Assembly (NCBI GenBank): GCA_015655565.1
Contig: JAATEU010000620.1
Coordinates: 1 to 8,738 of the forward strand
From: Clostridiales bacterium
GTDB taxonomy: Bacteria; Bacillota; Clostridia; Lachnospirales; Lachnospiraceae
Reading direction: 5' to 3'
DNA length: 8,738 bases
Both the position numbers and the translations under genes were made by a program. Shown here piece after piece: positions 1 through 6,273 of the stretch; positions within the stretch are counted from its first letter, which is position 1; every line of letters starts with the position of its first letter. A model generated the notes under the pieces. The model saw only the letters and a list, made by a program, of their open reading frames with translations, did no database searches and was not told where the DNA came from.

Positions 1-117
1 CAGCCAAGCGAAGAAGCTGAGGATGAGTATATTGATAGAAAATGCAAAGGCAATGTGGAGGAGGTGAGAAAGCATAGAGTTTATAGATCTCAAGAATCTG
101 AGAAGAATTGGTGGTGA
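1..117 (+). CDS. Possible C-terminal fragment of an unknown charged protein
   Basis: Frame 1 is open from the window edge to a TGA at 115-117, giving 38 residues rich in Glu, Lys and Arg (beginning QPSEEAEDEY, ending SQESEKNWW). The purine-rich plus strand agrees with coding in this direction, but 38 codons is short and the competing minus-strand frame is open over the same bases. No family is recognised. The gene would start outside the window. Treat it as a candidate only. Confidence 0.25.
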   Translation, partial: QPSEEAEDEYIDRKCKGNVEEVRKHRVYRSQESEKNWW

Positions 118-157
118 AAGGATCTCATCGACTTCGATGTTGTTGGTAGTAGGCGCC
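1..157. other. Foreign-looking segment abutting the truncated kinase gene
   Basis: This end segment does not continue the histidine kinase that reads into it. The first 120 plus-strand bases contain 38 G but only 11 C, a strong purine skew, whereas the adjoining kinase gene is coded on the minus strand. Two frames are open to the window edge. On plus, bases 1-117 encode a very charged tail ending in EKNWW and a TGA stop. On minus, bases 156-1 give 52 codons with a hydrophobic end. I recognise neither. A GGCGCC site lies at 152-157 and a 6-bp inverted repeat (CATCGA/TCGATG) at 126-139. It could be the end of an inserted element, a rearrangement junction, or a chimeric join in cloning or assembly. 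No transposase or terminal repeat is visible. Confidence 0.5.
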
Positions 158-1555
158 GTTTTGTATAATTTTCTTCGCAATTGCCAGTCCTAAACCGGTT
201 CCGCCTTTTGTAGAGTTACGTGAAGAATCTGCCCTGAAGAAACGTTCAAAGATATAAGGCAAATCTTTTGAGGCAATTCCCTGCCCATTGTCTTCAAATG
301 AAATCTTCACATACTCATCAATATCCTGAATTCGTATTTTAATTAATCCCTTCTTACTTCCAATATATTTAACTGAATTTCCAATGATATTATTAATGAC
401 CCGTTTCAGCTGTTCCGCATCCGCCGAAACCTTAAGTCCTGCATCGGTTTCATTGTTATAGATTATCTCAATATTTTTAACCTCCAGATCCAACGTCAGT
501 TCATCAATACAATCACTGAAATACTCATGGAGATTAATGGTCGTAAATGTGTATGGCATAGTATTACAGTCAATCTTAGAATAAAAAGAAAGCTCGTCTA
601 CCAGCGCCGACATATCATTTGCCTTGGTATATATGGTTTTTATATATTTTGCCTGTTTCTCTTTCGAGTCTGCTACCCCATCCATAATTCCTTCCGCATA
701 ACCTTTAATTGCAGTAATAGGTGTTTTTAAATCATGGGAAATATTACTGATTAATTCCTTGGTATCTTCTTCATACTTAAGTCTTACCTCAATCAATTCC
801 TTTAGCCGGATCCGCATTTCTTCAAAGTCAACACAAAGCTGTCCGATTTCATCTTCCGGATCACCCTCAATGGAATAATCCAAGTTTCCTTCCTTCATGG
901 CATCCGTAGCCGCATGTAACGTATTAAGAGGCCTTAATATACTTCGGTAAATCCATATAATAAGTACGGATGCTGTTAATATTACGACAAAAACCAGGGA
1001 GCATACCATCTGTATGGCGGAAGACTTCAATTGCGGAACTAAAGTATTCACATCTGTTATTACAAAAATACTTCCTTCTGTCCCATCTGTAAAATGAAAA
1101 TCCTGCTGCCTTAATAAAAATGGGTTTTTACTGTCAATATAAAAGCCGCCTTCCGTATTCATGGTATATTCTCCATATTTCGGGAAATAATCTTTAATTT
1201 TATTTAAATTTTCCTCATTTCCGCTATATATAAATTCCTGGCCTTTTCGCAGGACAATATAAGAATATTTAGCAGTTAATTCATTATTTAAATAATTTAT
1301 ATATTCCTCATCTTCAAACTTTTCGGGAAACTGCAAGGCCGTAATAACAATTTCATTATAGACTCCCCTGGTTAACCGGCTTAAAATCTGCAACGGATTA
1401 GAGATAACTTTTATTGTATCAGATTTTAAGTCATAAGTCTGTTCAATGGAATTGGCCTGATATCTTACGATTGTCCCGGCCGCTATGGTTATTAAAAAGA
1501 TGGGAAGTGCCGTTATTATTAAAAAAGCCGTTAACAATCTGCTTTTTAGCTTCAA
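125..1555 (-). CDS. Sensor histidine kinase, C-terminal end lost at a junction
   Basis: This is a membrane two-component sensor kinase. Numbered from the farthest upstream in-frame TTG (1672), the open frame has 515 residues. It shows a transmembrane helix at about 44-66, an extracytoplasmic sensor region at about 67-219, a second helix at about 220-243, a HAMP linker at about 243-295, an H-box SNISHDLKTPI with phospho-accepting His313, an N-box around QLKRVINNIIGNSVKY, a G1 box DNGQGI (461-466), an F-box FERFF and a G2 box GGTGLGLAIAKKI. Homology stops at about residue 504. The last 11 residues are unrelated, so the final ATPase strand and helix are missing and activity is doubtful. I prefer the TTG start at 1555, because AGGTGA (1561-1566) sits 5 nt upstream and the protein then begins MKLKSRLL straight into the first helix. 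A GTG at 1621 behind AAGGTG is the rival. No response regulator lies upstream. Confidence 0.8.
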   Translation of the reverse strand: MKLKSRLLTAFLIITALPIFLITIAAGTIVRYQANSIEQTYDLKSDTIKVISNPLQILSRLTRGVYNEIVITALQFPEKFEDEEYINYLNNELTAKYSYIVLRKGQEFIYSGNEENLNKIKDYFPKYGEYTMNTEGGFYIDSKNPFLLRQQDFHFTDGTEGSIFVITDVNTLVPQLKSSAIQMVCSLVFVVILTASVLIIWIYRSILRPLNTLHAATDAMKEGNLDYSIEGDPEDEIGQLCVDFEEMRIRLKELIEVRLKYEEDTKELISNISHDLKTPITAIKGYAEGIMDGVADSKEKQAKYIKTIYTKANDMSALVDELSFYSKIDCNTMPYTFTTINLHEYFSDCIDELTLDLEVKNIEIIYNNETDAGLKVSADAEQLKRVINNIIGNSVKYIGSKKGLIKIRIQDIDEYVKISFEDNGQGIASKDLPYIFERFFRADSSRNSTKGGTGLGLAIAKKIIQNGAYYQQHRSR

Positions 1556-1700
1556 TTTCTTCACCTGCTTCGAATGATATTGTAAAATTAATGTTTCGCC
1601 TAAATTCCCATTGCATGCCACATCTGTCACCTTATTTATATCATTTCTTATTGTTTCAATCGGAATTTGCAAGCAAGACTGAAATTCCTCATCCGTTTTT

Positions 1701-1709
1701 ATTATATCA
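1701..1709 (-). promoter_or_regulatory. Extended -10 promoter of the histidine kinase gene
   Basis: The minus strand reads TGATATAAT, a TG-extended perfect -10 box (TATAAT at 1701-1706). No good -35 sits 16-18 bp upstream, which is usual for extended -10 promoters or for activator-dependent ones. Transcription should start near 1694, giving a leader of about 140 nt to the preferred TTG start. If the farther upstream starts are used, the leader is much shorter. Confidence 0.55.
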
Positions 1710-1745
1710 TACTGTCCTGAGATTTACACATAAACTAAGCGTGAC

Positions 1746-1767
1746 TTTTATAAATATTTTATAAATA
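1746..1767. repeat. Perfect tandem 11-mer upstream of the kinase promoter
   Basis: TTTTATAAATA occurs twice head to tail with no gap (1746-1756 and 1757-1767). One repeat per helical turn puts both copies on the same DNA face, as seen for OmpR/PhoP-family response regulator sites. The block lies about 50-75 bp upstream of the predicted transcription start, a normal activator position. A regulator site is inferred. AT-rich spacer sequence can also repeat by chance. Confidence 0.45.
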
Positions 1768-1789
1768 GTTCCCCTATAAATTGTTTCCC

Positions 1790-1815
1790 TATCCTATCTG
1801 ATTTCAGACAGGATA
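1790..1815. repeat. Imperfect inverted repeat between metK terminator and kinase promoter
   Basis: TATCCT (1790-1795) pairs with AGGATA (1810-1815). After one mismatch, TCTG (1797-1800) pairs with CAGA (1805-1808) around a four-base loop. No U-run follows on either strand, so it is not a normal intrinsic terminator. It may be an operator or a secondary hairpin downstream of the metK terminator. Confidence 0.35.
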
Positions 1816-1845
1816 CCAGTCCGGGCAACTTCTTGCATTATTAAT

Positions 1846-1898
1846 AAAACAGCCGGAGTCTGACGGATATACCTATGTATCCTGACTCCGGCTGTTTT
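1846..1898 (-). terminator. Terminator of metK, possibly bidirectional
   Basis: A 15-bp perfect stem forms between 1846-1860 and 1884-1898 (core AGCCGGAGTC/GACTCCGGCT). A second small stem, GGATA/TATCC (1865-1869 and 1878-1882), lies inside the loop. Flanking A and T runs give a U tract on both strands. It begins about 20 bases past the metK stop codon and insulates the kinase promoter from metK transcription. Confidence 0.85.
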
Positions 1899-1918
1899 TC
1901 ATATAATTCAGTAACCAG

Positions 1919-3109
1919 CTAGTTTAAATATCTTTTTAAGTCTTCAACCTTATCCAATTTTTCCCACGGCAAATTTAATTCATTACGCCCAAAATGACCG
2001 TAGGCAGCCGTTTTTTTAAAGATAGGACGTCTTAAATCCAGCATTTTGATTATGCCGGCAGGGCGAAGGTCAAAATTATCCCGGATAATTTCGGTTAATT
2101 TACTGTTATCTATTTTACCCGTGTTAAAGGTATCTACCATAATGGAAGTGGGCTGGGCAACACCAATGGCATAGGATAACTGGATTTCACATTTATCAGC
2201 TAATCCTGCCGCTACAATATTTTTAGCTACATAACGGGCCGCATAGGATGCCGAACGATCTACCTTTGTGCAATCTTTACCGGAGAAAGCACCACCGCCG
2301 TGACGTGCATAACCCCCATAAGTATCTACAATGATCTTACGTCCGGTTAAACCGCTGTCACCATTGGGTCCCCCAATAACAAAACGGCCTGTGGGGTTAA
2401 TAAAGAATTTCGTATTTTCATCCACTAATTCTTTAGGTAATATTTCATCAAAAATATATTTTTTAATATCTTTATGGATCTGCTCCTGTGTTACCTCCGG
2501 ATTATGCTGTGTGGAAAGTACCACTGCATTAAGGTGTACCGGTTTTCCTTCTTCATTATACTCTACCGTAACCAGTGACTTGCCATCCGGACGAAGATAG
2601 GATAACGTACCCTCCTTCCTGACTTTTGTTAATTGCTTTGTCAGCCGGTGGGCCAGATAAATCGGATAAGGAAGATATTCCTCGGTTTCATTTACGGCAA
2701 AACCAAACATCATTCCCTGGTCTCCCGCACCGATAGCCTCCAGCTCATTTTCCGTCATGGAATGTTCCCTGGCTTCCAGTGCTTTATTTACTCCCATGGC
2801 AATATCCGCCGACTGCTCATCCAGGGCAACTATAACTCCGCAGGTATTGGCATCAAATCCAAAATCTGATTTGTCATACCCTATTTCACGTATGGTATCA
2901 CGTACTATTTTCTGAATATCCACATATCCGGCAGTCGTGATTTCTCCCATAACTAATACCAGGCCTGTGGTAATGGCAGTTTCACAGGCAACCCTGCTCA
3001 TAGGGTCCTGTTCTAACAACGCATCTAAAACTGAGTCGGATATCTGATCGCAAATCTTATCAGGATGTCCTTCCGTAACGGACTCTGACGTAAATAATAA
3101 CTTATTCAT
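1919..3109 (-). CDS. metK: S-adenosylmethionine synthetase
   Basis: This cytoplasmic enzyme makes SAM from methionine and ATP, releasing phosphate and pyrophosphate. The protein has 396 residues, the normal family length. The N-terminal [12 protein letters not shown] (from residue 14) carries the catalytic His15 and metal-binding Asp17. [10 protein letters not shown] (127-136) and GGGAFSGKD (271-279) are the two family signatures, and [12 protein letters not shown] (247-258) is also conserved. ATG at 3107-3109 follows AAAGGAG at a 6-nt spacing, an excellent ribosome binding site. The gene is single, with its own consensus promoter, an S-box riboswitch in the leader and a strong terminator behind it. 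It should therefore be switched off by its own product. No damaged motif is seen. Confidence 0.97.
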   Translation of the reverse strand: MNKLLFTSESVTEGHPDKICDQISDSVLDALLEQDPMSRVACETAITTGLVLVMGEITTAGYVDIQKIVRDTIREIGYDKSDFGFDANTCGVIVALDEQSADIAMGVNKALEAREHSMTENELEAIGAGDQGMMFGFAVNETEEYLPYPIYLAHRLTKQLTKVRKEGTLSYLRPDGKSLVTVEYNEEGKPVHLNAVVLSTQHNPEVTQEQIHKDIKKYIFDEILPKELVDENTKFFINPTGRFVIGGPNGDSGLTGRKIIVDTYGGYARHGGGAFSGKDCTKVDRSASYAARYVAKNIVAAGLADKCEIQLSYAIGVAQPTSIMVDTFNTGKIDNSKLTEIIRDNFDLRPAGIIKMLDLRRPIFKKTAAYGHFGRNELNLPWEKLDKVEDLKRYLN

Positions 3110-3204
3110 TTCTTACTCCTTTCGTAAACAGCCATGCTTGTTCTGATATTGGGCTCCTTGTTTTACATAAACAATGCCGCCTGCACGGTGCAGCCGTCAT
3201 ATGT

Positions 3205-3233
3205 AAAAAAAAAAGCCCGGTTAAGACGGACTT
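3205..3233 (-). terminator. Riboswitch-controlled intrinsic terminator in metK leader
   Basis: On the minus strand AAGTCCG and CGGGCTT form a 7-bp stem with one G-U pair (3227-3233 with 3213-3219), a 7-nt loop and then an uninterrupted U tract (3205-3212). The competing antiterminator pairs 3228-3235 with 3247-3254, and 3222-3226 with 3255-3259, around one bulged base. It uses the 3' strand of aptamer helix P1. SAM binding holds P1 and frees the terminator. Confidence 0.85.
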
Positions 3234-3253
3234 GACAAAAATATAATCAAACC

Positions 3254-3350
3254 CTCTTATTGTTCGATTACTCGCTCAGGTTGGCACCTTCCGCATTAGG
3301 GGTTGCCGTGACTTCATAGAGCCTTTACTCTCCGTCACTCTGAATAAGAG
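3254..3350 (-). promoter_or_regulatory. SAM-I (S-box) riboswitch aptamer controlling metK
   Basis: The minus-strand leader matches the S-box consensus. P1 is formed by AATAAGAG-type strands at 3254-3261 and 3343-3350. A P2 helix contains the kink-turn region AGAGTGACGGAGAG and closes with GTCAC. The conserved CTATGAAGTCACGGCAACC is followed by the P3 AAGGTGCC strand and a P4 loop that ends before P1 closes. It sits about 40 nt after the predicted transcription start and just before the terminator/antiterminator. It acts as a transcription-off switch when SAM is plentiful. Confidence 0.95.
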
Positions 3351-3396
3351 AAATATAATATACAGCAATATGAAATTAACATATCTTGTAATTTTG

Positions 3397-3425
3397 AGAA
3401 TATACTATTTAAGGAAATTTGTCAA
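3397..3425 (-). promoter_or_regulatory. metK promoter
   Basis: A perfect -35 TTGACA (3420-3425) and a -10 TATTCT (3397-3402) are separated by exactly 17 bp. Transcription should start near 3389, so the S-box aptamer begins about 40 nt into the mRNA. The strong promoter suits a gene whose control is exerted by attenuation in the leader. Confidence 0.85.
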
Positions 3426-3451
3426 GGACTTTTTTGGTTTTGTGGCTCTCC

Positions 3452-3525
3452 AAAAAAAAATAAAAGAACAGGCACAAAACGAAGGAACACATTACCTGCT
3501 TTCCTTCGGAATGCCTATTCTTTTT
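3452..3525 (-). terminator. Terminator of murA
   Basis: A 13-bp outer stem (3462-3474 with 3512-3524, one G-U pair) encloses an 8-bp perfect inner stem CGAAGGAA/TTCCTTCG (3480-3487 with 3501-3508). On the minus strand it is followed by a run of nine U (3452-3460). It starts about 30 bases after the murA stop codon and separates murA from the metK promoter. Confidence 0.9.
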
Positions 3526-3553
3526 CATAAAACAGCTGTTAAGTCAAAACCCG

Positions 3554-4852
3554 CTAACTTACCTTAAGCTTGAATTTCTGTACTGCCTTTTCATCTTCTA
3601 TATCAATTTTAGCCATTGTCGCTCCAAGACCCTGCATTTTACGTTCAAAATTCTCATAGCCTCTTTCAATATATTCAACCTGCTCCACAATAGTAAAACC
3701 CTCTGCAACCAGACCGGCAATCACCAAAGCAGCACCGGCCCTTAAATCAGGGGCACAGACAATTGCACCGGTTAAGCCCTGGACACCTACAATAATTGCA
3801 GTATTTCCCTCTACTTTTATATTAGCTCCCATTCTGGACAGTTCATCTACATACTTTAAGCGGTTTTCAAAAACTGTTTCGGTTACAATGCTTGTCCCTT
3901 CTGAGGTCACAAGGGTTGCCGTAATCTGAGGCTGCATATCCGTAGGGAAACCAGGATAAGGCAGTGTTTTAACTTGGGTATGTCCCAATTGGTCCGTTAC
4001 AGCAACACGCACTGAATCATCATATTCTTCCACAATAGCACCAATCTCAATTAATTTAGCGGTAATTGCCTCCAGATGCTTTGGAATTACATTCTTAATC
4101 AGTACATTACCCTTGGTTGCTGCTGCCGCAAACATAAAAGTACCTGCCTCAATTTGATCGGGGATAATGGAATATTCACTTCCTTTTAAAGCTTTTACTC
4201 CTTTAATACGTATCACATCCGTACCAGCACCTTTAATGCTGGCACCCATACTGTTCAAAAAGTTAGCTACGTCAACCACATGAGGCTCTTTTGCTGAATT
4301 CTCCAGTATCGTTACCCCATCTGCCAGACATGCGGCCAGTATAATGTTAATCGTAGCCCCAACACTGGCAACATCCAGATAAATATGATTTCCCTTAAGC
4401 TCCCCGGCTTCTGCCTGAATCATACCATGTTCAATCTTAACAGTCGCACCTAATGCCTCAAAACCTTTAATATGCTGATCAATGGGCCTGCTTCCAATAT
4501 TACAGCCCCCCGGCAGCGCTACCTGGGCCCTTTTAAACTTACCAAGCAATGCTCCCAGCAGATAGTAGGATGCACGTATTTTACGTATAAATTCATAATC
4601 TATACTCATGGAATTAATGTTGCTTCCATTTATTTTCACGGAATGTTTACCAATTCTTTCTACTTTTGCCCCTATTTTCTCAATTGCCTGCAGCAGAACA
4701 TTAATATCACCTATATCCGGCAGGTTTTCCACTGTTACCGTTTCATCTGACATTATAGCCGCAGACAATATTCCAAGCGCTGCATTCTTAGCGCCGCCAA
4801 TTGTGACCTCGCCTTGCAAAGCTTTGCCGCCTTTTATTATATATTGCTCCAT
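3554..4852 (-). CDS. murA: UDP-N-acetylglucosamine 1-carboxyvinyltransferase
   Basis: This enzyme catalyses the first committed step of peptidoglycan synthesis, transferring enolpyruvate from PEP to UDP-GlcNAc in the cytoplasm. With the ATG at 4850-4852 the protein is 432 residues. It has Lys22-Asn23 in GGAKNAAL, the PEP- and fosfomycin-reactive Cys117 in GGCNIGSRP, Arg122, Asp305 in PGFPTDMQP, Arg331 in ENRLKYVDEL and Arg371 in DLRAGAAL. All key residues are intact and the length is normal. I chose this start because GAGGTG lies 4 nt upstream. The ATG four codons earlier (4864) overlaps that ribosome binding site. Clostridia often carry two murA paralogues, and which one this is cannot be told from sequence alone. 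It is a single-gene unit with its own promoter and terminator. Confidence 0.96.
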   Translation of the reverse strand: MEQYIIKGGKALQGEVTIGGAKNAALGILSAAIMSDETVTVENLPDIGDINVLLQAIEKIGAKVERIGKHSVKINGSNINSMSIDYEFIRKIRASYYLLGALLGKFKRAQVALPGGCNIGSRPIDQHIKGFEALGATVKIEHGMIQAEAGELKGNHIYLDVASVGATINIILAACLADGVTILENSAKEPHVVDVANFLNSMGASIKGAGTDVIRIKGVKALKGSEYSIIPDQIEAGTFMFAAAATKGNVLIKNVIPKHLEAITAKLIEIGAIVEEYDDSVRVAVTDQLGHTQVKTLPYPGFPTDMQPQITATLVTSEGTSIVTETVFENRLKYVDELSRMGANIKVEGNTAIIVGVQGLTGAIVCAPDLRAGAALVIAGLVAEGFTIVEQVEYIERGYENFERKMQGLGATMAKIDIEDEKAVQKFKLKVS

Positions 4853-4939
4853 TGCACACCTCATTGTTTTAGTCCGGTGATTTATTCAAAATGCACATTA
4901 ATCACTCTTTTATATTGTAAAATTTGTTAGATTAACTTG

Positions 4940-4967
4940 ATTATACCATAAAATAGTTGGATGTAAA
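4940..4967 (-). promoter_or_regulatory. murA promoter
   Basis: The -35 TTTACA (4962-4967) and the TG-extended -10 TGGTATAAT (TATAAT at 4940-4945) are 16 bp apart. The start should fall near 4933, giving a leader of about 80 nt. A weak 6-bp inverted repeat (GTGATT/AATCAC, 4877-4882 and 4900-4905) lies in that leader shortly before the ribosome binding site. I see no riboswitch. Confidence 0.75.
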
Positions 4968-4997
4968 ATGTTTTTTATGAAATACTCAAGTCTATGT

Positions 4998-5023
4998 AAA
5001 AGAATAACCAGATTTATCCTTTT
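4998..5023 (-). terminator. Possible weak terminator after the shikimate-kinase-like gene
   Basis: On the minus strand AAAAGGATAA (5014-5023) pairs with TTATTCTTTT (4998-5007), ten pairs with one G-U, around a 6-nt loop. The downstream arm ends in a short U run. The stem has few G-C pairs, so efficiency would be low. It is the only hairpin between this gene's stop codon and the murA promoter. Confidence 0.4.
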
Positions 5024-5043
5024 AATTTACCGTTTATTGAATT

Positions 5044-5547
5044 TTATTGTATTTTCCTTACTTCCCTGGCAATCTTTTCCATGAGGGTTTCCACCTTCAG
5101 TCCCTCACCATTAACAATCAGATGGGCATTTTTTTCATATAAAGGACAACGTTCCTCATACAAAGATTTTAAAGTCTGTCCTTCTTTAAAAACAACCCCT
5201 CTCTGTTTAATATTTCCCAGCCGGTCCTTAATTGTTTTGTAGCTTAGTTTAATATATACTACAATACCGATTTCCCTTAAGTGTTCCATTGCCTCTGCAC
5301 TATATATAATACTTCCGCCCGTGGCAATTACCGTACTTTCAACCGCAATATCACAGTTGACCTGATTTTCTATGGCAATAAAACCCTGCAGCCCTTTTTT
5401 TTCAATAATATCCCTTAATAAACATTTTTCCTGCTCCTGTATTAATAAATCAGAATCCAGAAATTGATATCCCAGAACTTTAGCAAGAATAACACCTATG
5501 GTACTTTTCCCGGCAGCAGGCATGCCCATTAATATTATGTTCTTCAT
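5044..5547 (-). CDS. aroK: Shikimate-kinase-family P-loop kinase, atypical active site
   Basis: Shikimate kinase phosphorylates the shikimate 3-hydroxyl with ATP in the aromatic amino-acid (chorismate) pathway. From the ATG at 5545-5547 the protein has 167 residues, the usual size. It has the Walker A GMPAAGKST (8-16), the DSD motif (31-33), a lid region around KQRGVV (Arg116) and the EERCPLY element with Arg133, equivalent to the conserved shikimate-contacting arginine. However, the normal GGG loop is GGS (77-79). The FRxxE arginine that binds the shikimate carboxylate is replaced in GFIAIE (56-60) by Ile57. The substrate may therefore differ, and the symbol is provisional. AAAGGA lies 10 nt upstream of this ATG. 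A GTG at 5568 is too close to the predicted transcription start. No other aromatic-pathway gene is adjacent. Confidence 0.75.
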   Translation of the reverse strand: MKNIILMGMPAAGKSTIGVILAKVLGYQFLDSDLLIQEQEKCLLRDIIEKKGLQGFIAIENQVNCDIAVESTVIATGGSIIYSAEAMEHLREIGIVVYIKLSYKTIKDRLGNIKQRGVVFKEGQTLKSLYEERCPLYEKNAHLIVNGEGLKVETLMEKIAREVRKIQ

Positions 5548-5579
5548 ACCCAATATGTCCTTTCGCACATAATGAACTG

Positions 5580-5608
5580 ATTATACCATCTTTCGTTCAC
5601 CCCGCCAA
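5580..5608 (-). promoter_or_regulatory. Promoter of the shikimate-kinase-like gene
   Basis: A TG-extended -10 (TGGTATAAT, TATAAT at 5580-5585) lies 17 bp from a partial -35, TTGGCG (5603-5608). Transcription should start near 5573. That leaves no room for a ribosome binding site before the GTG at 5568 and supports the ATG at 5547. No terminator is visible after the upstream flavoredoxin gene, so readthrough is also possible. Confidence 0.65.
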
Positions 5609-5649
5609 GTATTTTTTATATTTTTTCCTATTTTCAATATATTAAACAG

Positions 5650-6213
5650 TTAATTTTTTTTAATACTATAACCAAAATGCCCCAATAATCCGCCTAACCC
5701 ATAATACTCTCCATGGGAATAAACGATAGGTTCCGCTTTATTTAAATCAAACTTACCCTTTTGATCCATATAAGAGGAATCCACATGAACACCTAAAACA
5801 TCTGCCACAAACATATCATGGGAACCTAATTTTACTACCTGCTTAACCCTGCATTCTATATTAACGGGCGATTCCCCAATTAATGGGGCATTTACAATTT
5901 CTGCCGGAACCGGTGTTAACTTCATTTCTTTAAATTTATCTACATCCCTGCCGGATTTTACTCCGCAATAATCTACCGCTCTTACCAAATTTTTAGTTGT
6001 TAAGTTAATTACAAACTCACCGGTTTCTTTTATGATTTCATAAGATAAACGCCCGGGCCTTATGGATATATATACCATGGCAGGATTCGTACATATGGTA
6101 CCCGTCCAGGCTGCCGTAATAATATTGGGTTTATCTTCCTGTTTTTGGCAGCTTACCATAACAGCCGGCAGCGGATACAGCATATTACCGGATTTCCAGA
6201 ATTCCTTTTTCAT
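5650..6213 (-). CDS. Flavoredoxin-type flavin reductase family protein
   Basis: The 187-residue protein belongs to the FMN-binding split-barrel flavin reductase-like family (flavoredoxins and related electron-transfer proteins). Family features are the N-terminal PLPAVMVSC strand, NIITAAWTG, NPAMVYISIRPGRLSYEII and GEFVINL (FMN phosphate and ring contacts). The middle has DKFKEMKLTPVPAEIVNAPLI and the C-terminal half SHDMFVADVL. It has no signal peptide and should be cytoplasmic, binding FMN and passing electrons to an unknown partner. The start is clear: AGAGGG lies 4 nt before the ATG at 6211-6213. The next gene downstream begins 102 bases later on the same strand with its own promoter. Redox partners are not encoded nearby, so the physiological role is not shown. 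Members of this family are often annotated only at family level. Confidence 0.88.
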   Translation of the reverse strand: MKKEFWKSGNMLYPLPAVMVSCQKQEDKPNIITAAWTGTICTNPAMVYISIRPGRLSYEIIKETGEFVINLTTKNLVRAVDYCGVKSGRDVDKFKEMKLTPVPAEIVNAPLIGESPVNIECRVKQVVKLGSHDMFVADVLGVHVDSSYMDQKGKFDLNKAEPIVYSHGEYYGLGGLLGHFGYSIKKN

Positions 6214-6244
6214 TTAACCCTCTTTTCCGGATATACAATCTCTG

Positions 6245-6273
6245 ATTATATTATCCATGAATATGCATTTGAA
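6245..6273 (-). promoter_or_regulatory. Probable flavoredoxin promoter
   Basis: The minus strand has TATAAT (6245-6250) and, 17 bp upstream, TTCAAA (6268-6273), four of six matches to the -35 consensus. The start would be near 6238, about 25 nt before the ATG. The box overlaps the stop codon of the possible small ORF 6246-6341. Confidence 0.6.

Noticed and set aside
126..139. CATCGA/TCGATG hairpin as an insertion-element end or terminator
   Set aside because: Six pairs with a two-base loop, no U-run and no partner repeat elsewhere in the window.
1600..1623. Seven-codon ORF (MWHAMGI) behind AAGGTGA in the kinase leader
   Set aside because: The ribosome binding site is only 3-4 nt from its ATG and fits the in-frame GTG at 1621 better. 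Too short to support alone.
1414..1764. Plus-strand open frame across the kinase 5' region
   Set aside because: It runs antisense to the transmembrane and leader part of the kinase, has no ribosome binding site and no recognisable domain.
3106..3201. Upstream ORF in the metK leader starting at an ATG next to the terminator U tract and overlapping the metK start
   Set aside because: No ribosome binding site precedes it. The stretch is better explained as attenuator and leader RNA.
4472..4880. Plus-strand open frames opposite murA
   Set aside because: They are antisense to a fully conserved murA coding sequence and resemble no protein. They arise from the codon bias of the true gene.
4877..4905. 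GTGATT/AATCAC hairpin in the murA leader as a regulatory element
   Set aside because: Only six pairs with a 17-base loop. It does not match any known riboswitch or leader that I can recognise.
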